Origin: Hungateiclostridiaceae bacterium UBA3922
GTDB taxonomy: Bacteria; Bacillota; Clostridia; Acetivibrionales; DTU013
DNA: 18,505 nt
Assembly: GCA_002386045.1 (NCBI GenBank)
Contig: DGEQ01000128.1
Coordinates: 1 to 18,505, forward strand
Direction: 5' to 3'
Position 1 is the stretch's first letter, and each line of letters starts with the position of its first letter. Shown one piece after another: positions 1 through 6,716 of this stretch. The translations under genes were made by a program, and so were the position numbers. Under the pieces are notes generated by a model that saw nothing but the letters and a program-made list of their open reading frames with translations, made no database searches and was not told where the DNA came from.

Positions 1-19
1 AGATGTGTATAAGAGACAG
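1..19 (+). other. Tn5/Nextera mosaic-end adapter remnant (artefact)
   Basis: The first 19 bases, AGATGTGTATAAGAGACAG, are exactly the Tn5 transposase mosaic end used in tagmentation libraries. It sits at the extreme edge of the window and interrupts a dehydrogenase gene that is otherwise open. It is therefore leftover library adapter and not genomic sequence. The reading frame happens to stay open through it, so six false residues would be appended to the neighbouring protein if it is not trimmed. Confidence 0.97.
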
Positions 20-351
20 GCATACGTCAGTGTGAACGGCTTCTCGCACACTATATGCTTTCCTGCCTTTGCAGCAGCGATCGCCATTTCCTTATGTTCA
101 AAGGTGGGAGTCCCGATATCGACCACGTCGATATCATCGCGCTCCATAATGGTGCGCCAGTCGTAGGTGACCTCTTCGTAGCCCCATCTTTTCGCAAAAT
201 CCTCAAGCGGAGTCTTGTTGCCCGCGATAACTTTCAGCACGGGCTCGAATTCCGTGTCGAAAAACTCACTCACCCTGCGCCATGCATTGCTATGCGCCTT
301 CCCCATGAAGCCGCCGCCTATCATGGCTATGTTTATCTTCTTCTTTCCCAT
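20..351 (-). CDS. Gfo/Idh/MocA-family sugar dehydrogenase, N-terminal part (partial)
   Basis: This is the N-terminal 110 residues of an NAD(P)-dependent oxidoreductase; the rest is cut off by the contig edge. The start is fixed by AGGAGG six bases upstream of the ATG. A Rossmann glycine motif (IGGGFMGKAHSNAW) comes first, then a DDIDVVDIGTP strand and the family EKP motif, whose lysine is catalytic, near residue 97. The GFMGKAHS opening with the following FFD..PVLKV segment is typical of the subgroup that includes levoglucosan dehydrogenase and other enzymes oxidising C3 of glycosides; this is recalled family knowledge, not a search. It is the last visible gene of the leftward transporter operon, 135 bases after the TIM-barrel gene, and so probably acts on the imported compound. 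The exact substrate is unknown. Confidence 0.9.
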
Positions 352-445
352 GGATAGCCTCCTTTCACTTCCAGGATGTCCGGGCTTCCTGCAGGCTCCG
401 TCTTCCTGCGTTGTTCTTGCCGCAGTGCGGATCCTGCCAGGAATG

Positions 446-482
446 TCCCTTCATGCTGCCTTGATTATCCCTTCATGCTGCC
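446..482. repeat. 15-bp direct repeat, two copies at 22-bp pitch
   Basis: TCCCTTCATGCTGCC occurs at 446-460 and again, identically, at 468-482, separated by seven bases. The pair lies in the 135-bp gap between the TIM-barrel gene stop (487) and the dehydrogenase start (351). Two copies at two-helical-turn spacing could be a tandem protein-binding site or a simple local duplication. No promoter is evident next to it. Confidence 0.6.
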
Positions 483-486
483 CGGA

Positions 487-1347
487 TCATTTAAAATTTG
501 CAGCGATCTTCTTCAGGTTCTTCACACTGATGGCTACAGCCTCTTCCTCCATACCCAGCCACTCGGGTGCCGGCGCGTCGATCTCAACGGCGAGGAATCC
601 CTTGTAGTTCGCCTTGTGGAGCAGTTCAGCCAGTTTCATGTTGTCGACCATGCCGAATCCCACAGGTACGCCGCAGAAGAAGTACCAGTCAGTGGGTTTT
701 GCTGTCGGATGCATCTTCAGGTCCTTGATGTGGGTCGAGAACGTGTAAGGTGCAAGCTTTTCCATCCCTGCCACCGGATCGTCCAGCAGGCGGAGGAAAT
801 TGCCGGTGTCGAAGTTGATGCCGAAATTGGGGGAATCTACTCTCTCGATGATTTCAAGCATCTCATCGGACGTATAGTCGATGTGGTTTTCGGCAGCCAG
901 CTTCACACCATGTTCTTCTGCGATTTTGACCGCTTCCTTGTACATGGGTACGAGCCTTTCGATGTGTTCGCGGTGATTTTCATGGCGCCAGTCGAATGCA
1001 GACCCGGTGATGCGCATTACGTCGGTGCCGAGAAGGCGCGTCTTGGGTATCAGCGACTTCATTTCTTCAAATGCATCCGGGTTCAACCCGCGTTCCAGTC
1101 CGTTCGGATGTCCCCATGCAAACACCGTGTCGAAGCCGTATTCCTTCAGCTTGGCGCCGAGTTCTTTAAGGTAGCCGTCGTCAAGGCTGGGGAGGAAACA
1201 GGTCTCAAGTGATACGCCATCTACGTCGAGCTTCTTCGCGAATTCCAGGAAGTCATCTACGGTCCAGAGCCTTTCAGGCTTTTCCTGGAAATCGTACACT
1301 TCCCCGAAATACCTGTGGAAACAATAACTGTCGATTCCTACCTTCAT
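487..1347 (-). CDS. Sugar phosphate isomerase/epimerase-type TIM-barrel protein
   Basis: This is a 286-residue xylose-isomerase-like TIM barrel (AP endonuclease 2 superfamily). The likely metal ligands and catalytic acids are visible in the usual order: E153 (LAAENH), D180 (INFDTGNF), H206 (STHIKDL) and E255 (AVEIDAP). The start at 1347 is preferred over an in-frame ATG 30 residues upstream because AGGAGG lies seven bases before it and MKVGIDSYCFH is the expected first beta strand. Family members isomerise or epimerise ketoses, and some catalyse elimination, hydration or C-glycoside cleavage on 3-keto sugars together with Gfo/Idh/MocA dehydrogenases. The following gene encodes such a dehydrogenase, which makes this second group of roles plausible but unproven. 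It is transcribed with the sugar ABC transporter, after a 165-bp gap that contains a hairpin. Confidence 0.88.
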   Translation of the reverse strand: MKVGIDSYCFHRYFGEVYDFQEKPERLWTVDDFLEFAKKLDVDGVSLETCFLPSLDDGYLKELGAKLKEYGFDTVFAWGHPNGLERGLNPDAFEEMKSLIPKTRLLGTDVMRITGSAFDWRHENHREHIERLVPMYKEAVKIAEEHGVKLAAENHIDYTSDEMLEIIERVDSPNFGINFDTGNFLRLLDDPVAGMEKLAPYTFSTHIKDLKMHPTAKPTDWYFFCGVPVGFGMVDNMKLAELLHKANYKGFLAVEIDAPAPEWLGMEEEAVAISVKNLKKIAANFK

Positions 1348-1462
1348 ATCTAACCCTCCTGTTGTTTTGTTTTTTATGATTTCCAATTTGCCATCCGACA
1401 TGCAGCCGGCTGTAAATTTGGCTGCCGTTCGGATCATCGTCCTGTTTATGTACGAAATGCAA

Positions 1463-1500
1463 ACAGATACCCGCCGCCAGTACCGGCGGTGGATACCTGT
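1463..1500 (-). other. Intercistronic hairpin after the permease gene
   Basis: A 16-position stem with two mismatches and one G-U pair closes a six-base loop, starting 13 bases downstream of the permease stop. A flanking GCAA/TTGC pairing may extend it. On the minus strand only a broken T tract follows, so it is at best a leaky terminator. It more likely marks mRNA processing or protects the 3' end of the transporter segment before the isomerase and dehydrogenase genes. Confidence 0.55.
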
Positions 1501-1512
1501 TGCCTTGCATTA

Positions 1513-2490
1513 TCAGAGTTCCCTGTCCTTCCTCTGGAGGAGCACAGCAGCGATAATGATGACGCCCTTGAATGCATTTATGAGGTACACGTTCACGCCG
1601 AGCAACGTGATCATGTTGTTGATTATGCCCAGGATCAGCATACCCCAGAGCGCGCCTGATATCCTGCCCTTGCCGCCTTCCATCGAGATCCCGCCTATGA
1701 CTGTCATCGCTATGGCGTTCAGTTCATAAGCGTTTCCTGACGACGTCGAGTTGATGGAGCCCATACGCGAGCTTTCGACGATCGCGGCTACCGAGATCGC
1801 CAGTCCCAGGAGCGTATATGCCAGGACTTTGACCCTGTCAGTGTTTATACCGGAAAGGCGAGTGGCCTTTTCGTTGGACCCCACTGCGTAAATGTGCCGT
1901 CCGATTTTCGTGTATTTCGATATGAACCAGAACAGCACGAACATCACTGCGTAATAGACGACAGGCATCGGTATCTTGCCGAACAGCATGTAGTTCGATA
2001 TCTGGATGTAGAACGGCGCCTTCGTCTTGTCAAGGTAAAAACCACCGCCCTGCATGTAGAACATGCACAGTGAACGGTAGATATACATCATACCCAGCGT
2101 CACGATAAATGAAGGAACACGTCCTTTCGTGACTATGATGCCTGTGATCGTGGACATGGCACAGCCTGCCAGGATCCCAAGGATAAGTCCCAGCACCACG
2201 TTGCCGGTATTGTTGACGAACGAGACCGTGATGGCTGCAACCGCCACCATCTGTGCACCGACAGACAGGTCGATATTGCCGGATATGATCACGAACGACA
2301 TTCCCAGTGCTATGATGCCTATGACCGCGTGGTTGCGAAGGATGTTCATGAAGTTCTGGAACGACAGGAACTGAGATCCTTCAGCGATCGTACCGGCAAT
2401 GATCATCGCGATTACTACCAGGACAATGCTGTTGTTGCTCACAACCTTTTTCAGAGAATCGAGTCTCTGCTTGGAAACTGTGTTTTGCAT
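1513..2490 (-). CDS. Ribose-type (CUT2) sugar ABC transporter permease
   Basis: This 325-residue integral membrane protein resembles RbsC (BPD_transp_2 family). It has repeated hydrophobic spans, roughly eight to ten, after a short cytoplasmic N-terminus rich in K and S. The segment IALGMSFVIISGNIDLSVG, about residues 60-80, is the family hallmark; the later GIIVTKGRVPSFIVTLGMM and GSNEKATRLSGI segments are also typical. It would form the homodimeric channel of the importer with the ATPase subunit encoded upstream (47-bp gap) and the binding protein. A GGGGAAG ribosome site lies just before the ATG. Length and layout are normal for the family. The sugar specificity cannot be assigned. Confidence 0.94.
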   Translation of the reverse strand: MQNTVSKQRLDSLKKVVSNNSIVLVVIAMIIAGTIAEGSQFLSFQNFMNILRNHAVIGIIALGMSFVIISGNIDLSVGAQMVAVAAITVSFVNNTGNVVLGLILGILAGCAMSTITGIIVTKGRVPSFIVTLGMMYIYRSLCMFYMQGGGFYLDKTKAPFYIQISNYMLFGKIPMPVVYYAVMFVLFWFISKYTKIGRHIYAVGSNEKATRLSGINTDRVKVLAYTLLGLAISVAAIVESSRMGSINSTSSGNAYELNAIAMTVIGGISMEGGKGRISGALWGMLILGIINNMITLLGVNVYLINAFKGVIIIAAVLLQRKDREL

Positions 2491-2537
2491 CTTCCCCTAC
2501 TCCCCAAATCTTTGATTTAGCTGTCTGTTTCAGACTG

Positions 2538-4049
2538 TTAGTTCAAGCTGCCTCCCGTCGACAGTATCATGATGTTCTCTTCTGTCAACTGGTCGCGGCT
2601 CAGCTCTCCCCGCAGTTCCCCGTGGTACATTACGAGGCAGCGGTCACACAGCCTGATTATTTCCTGTGCCTCTCCTGAAGTTACGATAATGCCGATCTTC
2701 TGCCTGGCAAGCTTCATTATCTCGGTGTAAATCTCGTTTTTCGCGCCCACGTCCACGCCCTGCGTCGGGTTGGACATGATCATGACGTCCGGTTTTGCAT
2801 TGAGCCACTTCGAAAGGACGCACTTCTGCTGGTTTCCGCCTGACAGGCTCGTTATTTTGCAAAACAGGCTGTCAGTTTTGATCCTGAGTTTTTCAACAAA
2901 CTCTCCGGCAATAGTCCTTTCTTTTTTGCGGCAGAGACGTATACCGCGGCGGCATTTTTCCAATACCGTTATATTTATGTTGTCCTGGACTGACAGATCC
3001 TTGATGATCGCGTTTTCCTTACGGTTGGGCGGCAAAAAACCTATCCCGAGCTTTTTGGCATGGGACGGATGGCGGACCGTCAATGGTTTTCCGTCCTTGA
3101 GCACCGTTCCCGTGTGGCGCAGGTCGCCGAACAGCGCACGGACCATTTCATCCTTTCCGTCGCCAAGAAGCCCTGTGATCCCGAGGATCTCTCCTTCCCT
3201 CAGTGTGAAACTGACCCCTTTTACCCGGTTGCCCACCGTGAGGTCCCTGACTTCCAGCAAAACCCTTCCGATTTCGCGTTCCTCGTAGACCTGCTGGTTG
3301 AGCACATCTTTGCCGACCATCATCCTCGCCAGGTCGGCCTGATTTATCTTGGTACCGTCCGGCTGGGTTATGCTGCCGGAAGCTACATTCTCCCCGTTCC
3401 GCAGGACGGTATAGCTGTCACAGAAATCAACGACTTCCCCGAGCTTGTGCGAAATGAATATGACCGTTACATCATGATCCCTGGTAAGGCCGCGGATAAT
3501 GTTGAAAACATTGTCTATCTCTTTCTGCGTAAGTGATGTCGTCGGCTCGTCCATTATTATCAGCCTTGCATCCATCAGCAATGCTTTTGCTATTTCAACT
3601 ATCTGTTTGTACGATGTTTCCAGGTCCCGCATCATTGCCCTGGGATCGATGGAAACATTCATTTTACTGAATATTTTCGCCGTTTCCTCGCACATCTTCT
3701 TCGCGTCGAGCATCCCGTTCTTCCTGTGCAGTTCGCGTCCAAGGAACAGGTTCTCGTAGACCCTGAGGTCGTTGACAACGTTCAGTTCCTGGTGGATGAA
3801 AGCGATGCCCAGTGCCTGGGAGTCGGCTGGTGAGCTGATCCTCGCAGGTTCCCCGAACAGGTATATCTCTCCTGAATCTTTGGGGACAACTCCTCCGAGA
3901 ATATTCATCAGCGTCGTCTTGCCCGCCCCGTTTTCGCCAAGCAGCGCGTGGATCTCGCCCTGCCGGACGTTGAGACTGACACCTTTCAGAACCGTAACCC
4001 CGCTGTACGATTTAACGATGTCCTTCATCTGCAATGAGAATTTTTCCAT
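2538..4049 (-). CDS. Ribose-type sugar ABC transporter ATP-binding protein (two NBDs)
   Basis: This 503-residue protein fuses two nucleotide-binding domains, as in RbsA and MglA. NBD1 has Walker A GENGAGKTT at residues 38-46 and Walker B LIIMDEPTTSL at about 163-173. Its signature segment is unusual: LETSYKQ (143-149) stands where LSxGQQQ is expected. NBD2 carries a degenerate Walker A (GLLGDGKDE) but an excellent signature, LSGGNQQK, which is the usual asymmetry of this family. It energises sugar import through the permease encoded 47 bp downstream. AGGAG lies six bases before the ATG. The gene is separated from the binding-protein gene by an unusually long 300-bp structured gap, so binding protein and ATPase may be made in very different amounts. 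Confidence 0.95.
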   Translation of the reverse strand: MEKFSLQMKDIVKSYSGVTVLKGVSLNVRQGEIHALLGENGAGKTTLMNILGGVVPKDSGEIYLFGEPARISSPADSQALGIAFIHQELNVVNDLRVYENLFLGRELHRKNGMLDAKKMCEETAKIFSKMNVSIDPRAMMRDLETSYKQIVEIAKALLMDARLIIMDEPTTSLTQKEIDNVFNIIRGLTRDHDVTVIFISHKLGEVVDFCDSYTVLRNGENVASGSITQPDGTKINQADLARMMVGKDVLNQQVYEEREIGRVLLEVRDLTVGNRVKGVSFTLREGEILGITGLLGDGKDEMVRALFGDLRHTGTVLKDGKPLTVRHPSHAKKLGIGFLPPNRKENAIIKDLSVQDNINITVLEKCRRGIRLCRKKERTIAGEFVEKLRIKTDSLFCKITSLSGGNQQKCVLSKWLNAKPDVMIMSNPTQGVDVGAKNEIYTEIMKLARQKIGIIVTSGEAQEIIRLCDRCLVMYHGELRGELSRDQLTEENIMILSTGGSLN

Positions 4050-4349
4050 GCCGGTCTCCTCACTTATAACACTTCTGCCGTCACGTTGACACTACTGTGC
4101 TTACGTTGCTGTCCTCAAGTTTCCACCAAATCACAGCACAGCTGTGATCCTGCCGGTAAAAGCTTCTGTCTGCCGGCGATCCTGCTGTTTGCCGGCCCCT
4201 GCTGTCAAAACCAGTTGTTGACACTTACATCAGCATGCTTATACAGGAGACGGCTGCGCGCCGTCTCCCATATAATTTGTGGTTTGCATGCATTTTTCAT
4301 GCGGGCGGGATCCTGTTAACGGATCCCTTCGCCCGGACCACCTTGTCCA
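4050..4349 (-). other. Structured 300-bp gap between binding-protein and ATPase genes
   Basis: No gene is evident here. On the transcribed minus strand there are three hairpins. The first is 4303-4334 (GGGATCC paired with GGATCCC, plus an outer GGGC/GCCC across a bulge), 16 bases after the binding-protein stop. The second is 4246-4268, a perfect 9-bp stem GGAGACGGC/GCCGTCTCC. The third is 4130-4148, a 7-bp stem ATCACAG/CTGTGAT. None is followed by a T tract, so they are not convincing terminators. Intercistronic hairpins often protect the binding-protein transcript and lower expression of the membrane subunits. An extended -10 (TGTTATAAG) near 4063 could be a weak internal promoter for the ATPase gene, without a good -35. 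Confidence 0.55.
4218..4245 (+). promoter_or_regulatory. Possible antisense promoter in the structured gap
   Basis: On the plus strand TTGACA (4218-4223) and TATACA (4240-4245) are spaced 16 bases apart. The 4246-4268 hairpin starts directly after the -10. No plus-strand gene follows, so any transcript would run antisense into the binding-protein gene. The match could be chance, since the TTGACACT sequence also occurs near 4085 without a -10. Confidence 0.2.
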
Positions 4350-5381
4350 TTAGTACGGAGCGTCAGGTGTTATGCCATTTTCATCGAGCCATGCCTGGTA
4401 ATTTGTGCGGTCAAGGTTCTTCGGAGGAATGATGACTTTCTTCTCATAGGTCTTACCTTCCTGGAGTCCTGCTGCCATCTCGACAGCCGTGATCATCATG
4501 TAAGGATCGTAGGTCTGTGATGAGATCCACATCTCAGGATACTGGTCCATTACCTTGAAGTAAGCCTGTGATCCGCCGCCGCCGGTGATGACCTTGATCT
4601 CGCCCATACGACCGGCTTCGTTGATAGCCTGGATAAGGCCGATGGAAAGCTCGTCGTCGGTAGAGTAGATCCCGTCGATACCGCTCGGATATGCGGTCAG
4701 TATATCCGTCATGATGCGCAGTCCGGTCTCAGGAGCACCATTCTCAGCGCCGTACTCCTGGAGGATCTCGATTTCAGGATACTTTTCCTTGATAGTATCC
4801 CTGAAGCCGTTGACGCGCTGGTTGAAGATCTCTCCATATGCAGGGATGTTGGCTATAACGACTTTGCCTTTGCCGCCAAGTTTCTCTGCAATGTATTCGG
4901 CACCAAGGACTCCCATCGCATAGTTGTCTCCTGCTACATAGTAGTCAGGTTCAGTCGCGCCGAGAGTACGGTCGAAGTTGATCAGCGTGATGCCTGCGTC
5001 CTTGATCTTCTGTGCTGCCGTGCCGAGGGTGTCGTTGTGCGGCATCAGGACGATGATTTCGCAGCCAAGCTGAATCAGTTCGTCGATGTGGTTTGCCTGG
5101 GTGTTTTCATCTGCCGAAACCAGGAGCTTATAGTTGAGTCCCAGTCTCTTCGCGGTCTGGTCGGCTGCCCACTGTACAGCTGCAACCCAGCCAGTCGGAG
5201 CTTCAGGAACCGATATACCTACCAGGCCTTTTTCGCCGGTCGACGGTTTATCGCCGCTGTTGTCCGACGGGCTGTCCGACGGCGTATTGCCCGGAGTGTC
5301 AGCGGGCTGCTGCTTCTGTCCGCATGCTGCAAACGATACTGCCAGTACTACACACAGTAAGATTGCTAATAGTTTCCTCAC
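4350..5381 (-). CDS. Sugar ABC transporter substrate-binding lipoprotein
   Basis: This 343-residue protein starts with a lipoprotein signal peptide; the lipobox ends at C20 (SFAAC) and is followed by a low-complexity P/D/S/G linker to about residue 50. The body is a periplasmic-binding-protein type 4 domain like ribose- and galactose-binding proteins, with VGISVPEAPTGWVAAVQWAA at its start, IIVLMPHNDTL, TLINFDRTL and GIYSTDDELSIGLIQAINEAG in order. It captures sugar outside the membrane and delivers it to the permease. The start codon is GTG, supported by AAGGAGG seven bases upstream. It is the second gene of the operon, 68 bases after the epimerase, with a hairpin in between. The bound sugar is unknown, but the flanking epimerase and dehydrogenase genes suggest an unusual ketose, polyol or glycoside. 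Confidence 0.95.
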   Translation of the reverse strand: MRKLLAILLCVVLAVSFAACGQKQQPADTPGNTPSDSPSDNSGDKPSTGEKGLVGISVPEAPTGWVAAVQWAADQTAKRLGLNYKLLVSADENTQANHIDELIQLGCEIIVLMPHNDTLGTAAQKIKDAGITLINFDRTLGATEPDYYVAGDNYAMGVLGAEYIAEKLGGKGKVVIANIPAYGEIFNQRVNGFRDTIKEKYPEIEILQEYGAENGAPETGLRIMTDILTAYPSGIDGIYSTDDELSIGLIQAINEAGRMGEIKVITGGGGSQAYFKVMDQYPEMWISSQTYDPYMMITAVEMAAGLQEGKTYEKKVIIPPKNLDRTNYQAWLDENGITPDAPY

Positions 5382-5415
5382 TTTTCTTCCTCCTTGTTTG
5401 CGTTGTTGTTTATGT

Positions 5416-5439
5416 CACAAACGGCATATGCCGTATGTG
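5416..5439 (-). repeat. Inverted repeat with 14-bp perfect palindrome
   Basis: ACGGCATATGCCGT (5421-5434) is a perfect palindrome, and CACA/TGTG arms extend the stem across one mismatch. It lies between the epimerase stop and the binding-protein ribosome site. As RNA it would fold into a roughly 10-bp hairpin just upstream of translation initiation and may act as an mRNA stabiliser or processing element. A protein-binding role is also possible. Confidence 0.5.
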
Positions 5440-5449
5440 CCGCCAAAAA

Positions 5450-6295
5450 TCATCCGAAAACGGAACGCAGGAATCGCAGGCCGTTCCCTGCAAGGGTGTC
5501 CGGGCTATCCGCCAGCGGACGCCATAGTGATACAGCCCTTGCGATCTCTTTTATCCTGGGTGTGAAAGACTCAATAACGACAGGGCCGTCGTAATCCGCA
5601 TCTTTTAAAGCTTCGCGGATCTCTTCCCAGTTGAAATGGTCTTCCCCCGGCGTACCGCGGTCGTTGGCACAGGCATGGAAATCGAATATCCTGCCCTTAG
5701 CGGAACGGATAGCGTCGGGGATCGATTTTTCTTCGATGTTCATATGGAACGTGTCGAGAAGGAATCCTACATTCTCATACCCGATTTTATCGAGGAAATG
5801 CAGGCCCTGTTCGACAGTGTTTATAAAATCGGTTTCGAAACGGTTCAGCGGTTCGATGGCCAGTTTTACGCCCCTGTTTGCGGCATACTCGGCAAGACGC
5901 TTCATGTTTTCGACAGCATGATCCATCTGGCGCTGTCTTTCTTCCCTGTCGGCAAGCCGAGTCCTTCCCACGGCCGCATACATCGGGCCCGCCACGTATG
6001 GCGAGCCCACTGCGGCCGCCATTTCGATCAGGCGTTTTCCATAGGCCATACCGTTTTCACGATACTCAGGCACATCGCTGCTGATGTCCCTGGTCTCGCC
6101 ATATGCTCCGCAGACATGCACCCTTATGCCTGTCCGCTGTGCTTCGGCGGCCACTTTCTCGTCATCTATCAGCTCAGGCCTTTCCACAGCGATCTCATAT
6201 ATGTCGAACCCCAGTTCCTTTGCATGCTGCAGTTGTTCCAAATCTTCTGTTGTAAACGGTGATACCCAGATATACGAGCTTGCTCCAATCATCAT
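5450..6295 (-). CDS. D-tagatose/D-psicose 3-epimerase family TIM-barrel protein
   Basis: This 281-residue protein interconverts ketoses at C3 in characterised relatives, using a divalent metal. The family motifs are all present: MIGASSYIW at the N-terminus, IEPLNRFET with E148, LLDTFHMNIEE with D181 and H184, H207 and R213 (HACANDRG), and VIESF with E242. Their spacing matches the E152/D185/H188/H211/R217/E246 set of the Pseudomonas cichorii enzyme with a constant offset of four. The start chosen is the ATG at 6295, which has GGAG eight bases upstream and begins at the conserved strand. An in-frame ATG at 6337 would add 14 hydrophilic residues and has no ribosome site. It is the first gene of the transporter operon. 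The true substrate may be a free sugar, a keto-glycoside or an inosose. Confidence 0.92.
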   Translation of the reverse strand: MMIGASSYIWVSPFTTEDLEQLQHAKELGFDIYEIAVERPELIDDEKVAAEAQRTGIRVHVCGAYGETRDISSDVPEYRENGMAYGKRLIEMAAAVGSPYVAGPMYAAVGRTRLADREERQRQMDHAVENMKRLAEYAANRGVKLAIEPLNRFETDFINTVEQGLHFLDKIGYENVGFLLDTFHMNIEEKSIPDAIRSAKGRIFDFHACANDRGTPGEDHFNWEEIREALKDADYDGPVVIESFTPRIKEIARAVSLWRPLADSPDTLAGNGLRFLRSVFG

Positions 6296-6433
6296 AACAT
6301 TTGCTCCATTGTTTGCCTTGTTTGTTTTTTCGTTCATTGCTGCTGTGAATCGCTGATGTCGTGCCTATGGAAATTCAATACGTTTTTGTTAGCCGGTAAA
6401 TTTACAACTTGTTATAATCATTTTACATAAAAT

Positions 6434-6462
6434 AATATATCAGTAGATTCGATTTATGTCAA
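6434..6462 (-). promoter_or_regulatory. Sigma-A-type promoter of the epimerase/transporter operon
   Basis: A perfect -35 TTGACA (6457-6462) and a -10 TATATT (6434-6439) are spaced exactly 17 bases apart on the minus strand. The surroundings are strongly AT-rich. The predicted start, near 6427, leaves a leader of about 130 bases before the epimerase. The phased repeats described next overlap the -35, which suggests repression. Confidence 0.8.
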
Positions 6463-6500
6463 TAATAAACGATAAATTTCATTAAAATTCGATAATTATT
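6441..6500 (-). promoter_or_regulatory. Candidate DeoR-type operator, 10-bp phased repeats
   Basis: CG or CA steps occur at 6450, 6460, 6470, 6480 and 6490, an exact 10-bp pitch, each in an AT-rich block resembling TTATCGAATT on the minus strand. The array overlaps the -35. The 8-mer CGTTTATT (minus strand, 6464-6471) and the 13-mer TTATCGAATTTTA (minus strand) recur in the promoter region of the 10182 gene. Tandem helical-turn repeats are typical of DeoR-family operators. This is a pattern inference. Confidence 0.5.
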
Positions 6501-6524
6501 ATGAAATGTTCCAGTCCAAAAGAA

Positions 6525-6538
6525 AGGAAACGCTAACA
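6525..6538 (+). promoter_or_regulatory. Possible cre (CcpA) site or additional operator
   Basis: AGGAAACGCTAACA matches 12 of 14 positions of the catabolite-responsive-element consensus TGWAANCGNTNWCA. It lies about 63 bp upstream of the -35 of the transporter operon. The core AAACGCTAA also occurs in the phased operator at 10261-10273, so it might instead belong to the local regulator. The rest of 6340-6600 is AT-rich, with no gene seen. Confidence 0.3.
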
Positions 6539-6601
6539 AATAATAAGTGTCGATCTGGTAAGTGACAATCAAAGCAGCAAATCAGCAAAAACAAATCTAA
6601 T

Positions 6602-6660
6602 AAAAAATACCCCGAACGGCAACATTGGGAAATGATCGGCCAAAGCGCCGTATCGGGGTA
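6602..6660 (-). terminator. Intrinsic terminator of the dehydrogenase/FucI-like operon
   Basis: TACCCCGAACGGC (6608-6620) pairs with GCCGT-TCGGGGTA (6647-6660) with one bulged base. On the minus strand the stem is followed directly by a TTTTTT run (6602-6607). It lies about 57 bases after the stop at 6717 and insulates the downstream transporter operon, which has its own promoter. Confidence 0.85.
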
Positions 6661-6684
6661 AATCTGCACTTAGTTTGTCGGCCA

Positions 6685-6698
6685 GGTATCCGGATACC
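6685..6698. repeat. 14-bp perfect palindrome downstream of the FucI-like gene
   Basis: GGTATCCGGATACC is perfectly palindromic and lies between the stop codon at 6717 and the terminator. It has almost no loop, so it is more plausibly a protein site or a 3'-UTR element than a stable hairpin. CAGGTATCC is also part of the hairpin at 1463-1500. Confidence 0.35.
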
Positions 6699-6716
6699 GC
6701 TTAGTCAGGCAGGCGT

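Noticed and set aside
1..19. Insertion sequence or transposon end
   Set aside because: The mosaic end is an engineered sequence used in library preparation and no transposase or target duplication accompanies it.
376..1212. Long plus-strand open frame of 278 codons
   Set aside because: It is antisense to the TIM-barrel isomerase gene, has no ribosome site or recognisable domain, and arises from the codon bias of the real gene.
6296..6337. 14-residue N-terminal extension of the epimerase
   Set aside because: The ATG at 6337 has no ribosome site, the extension is hydrophilic filler, and the conserved protein starts at 6295 with GGAG correctly placed.
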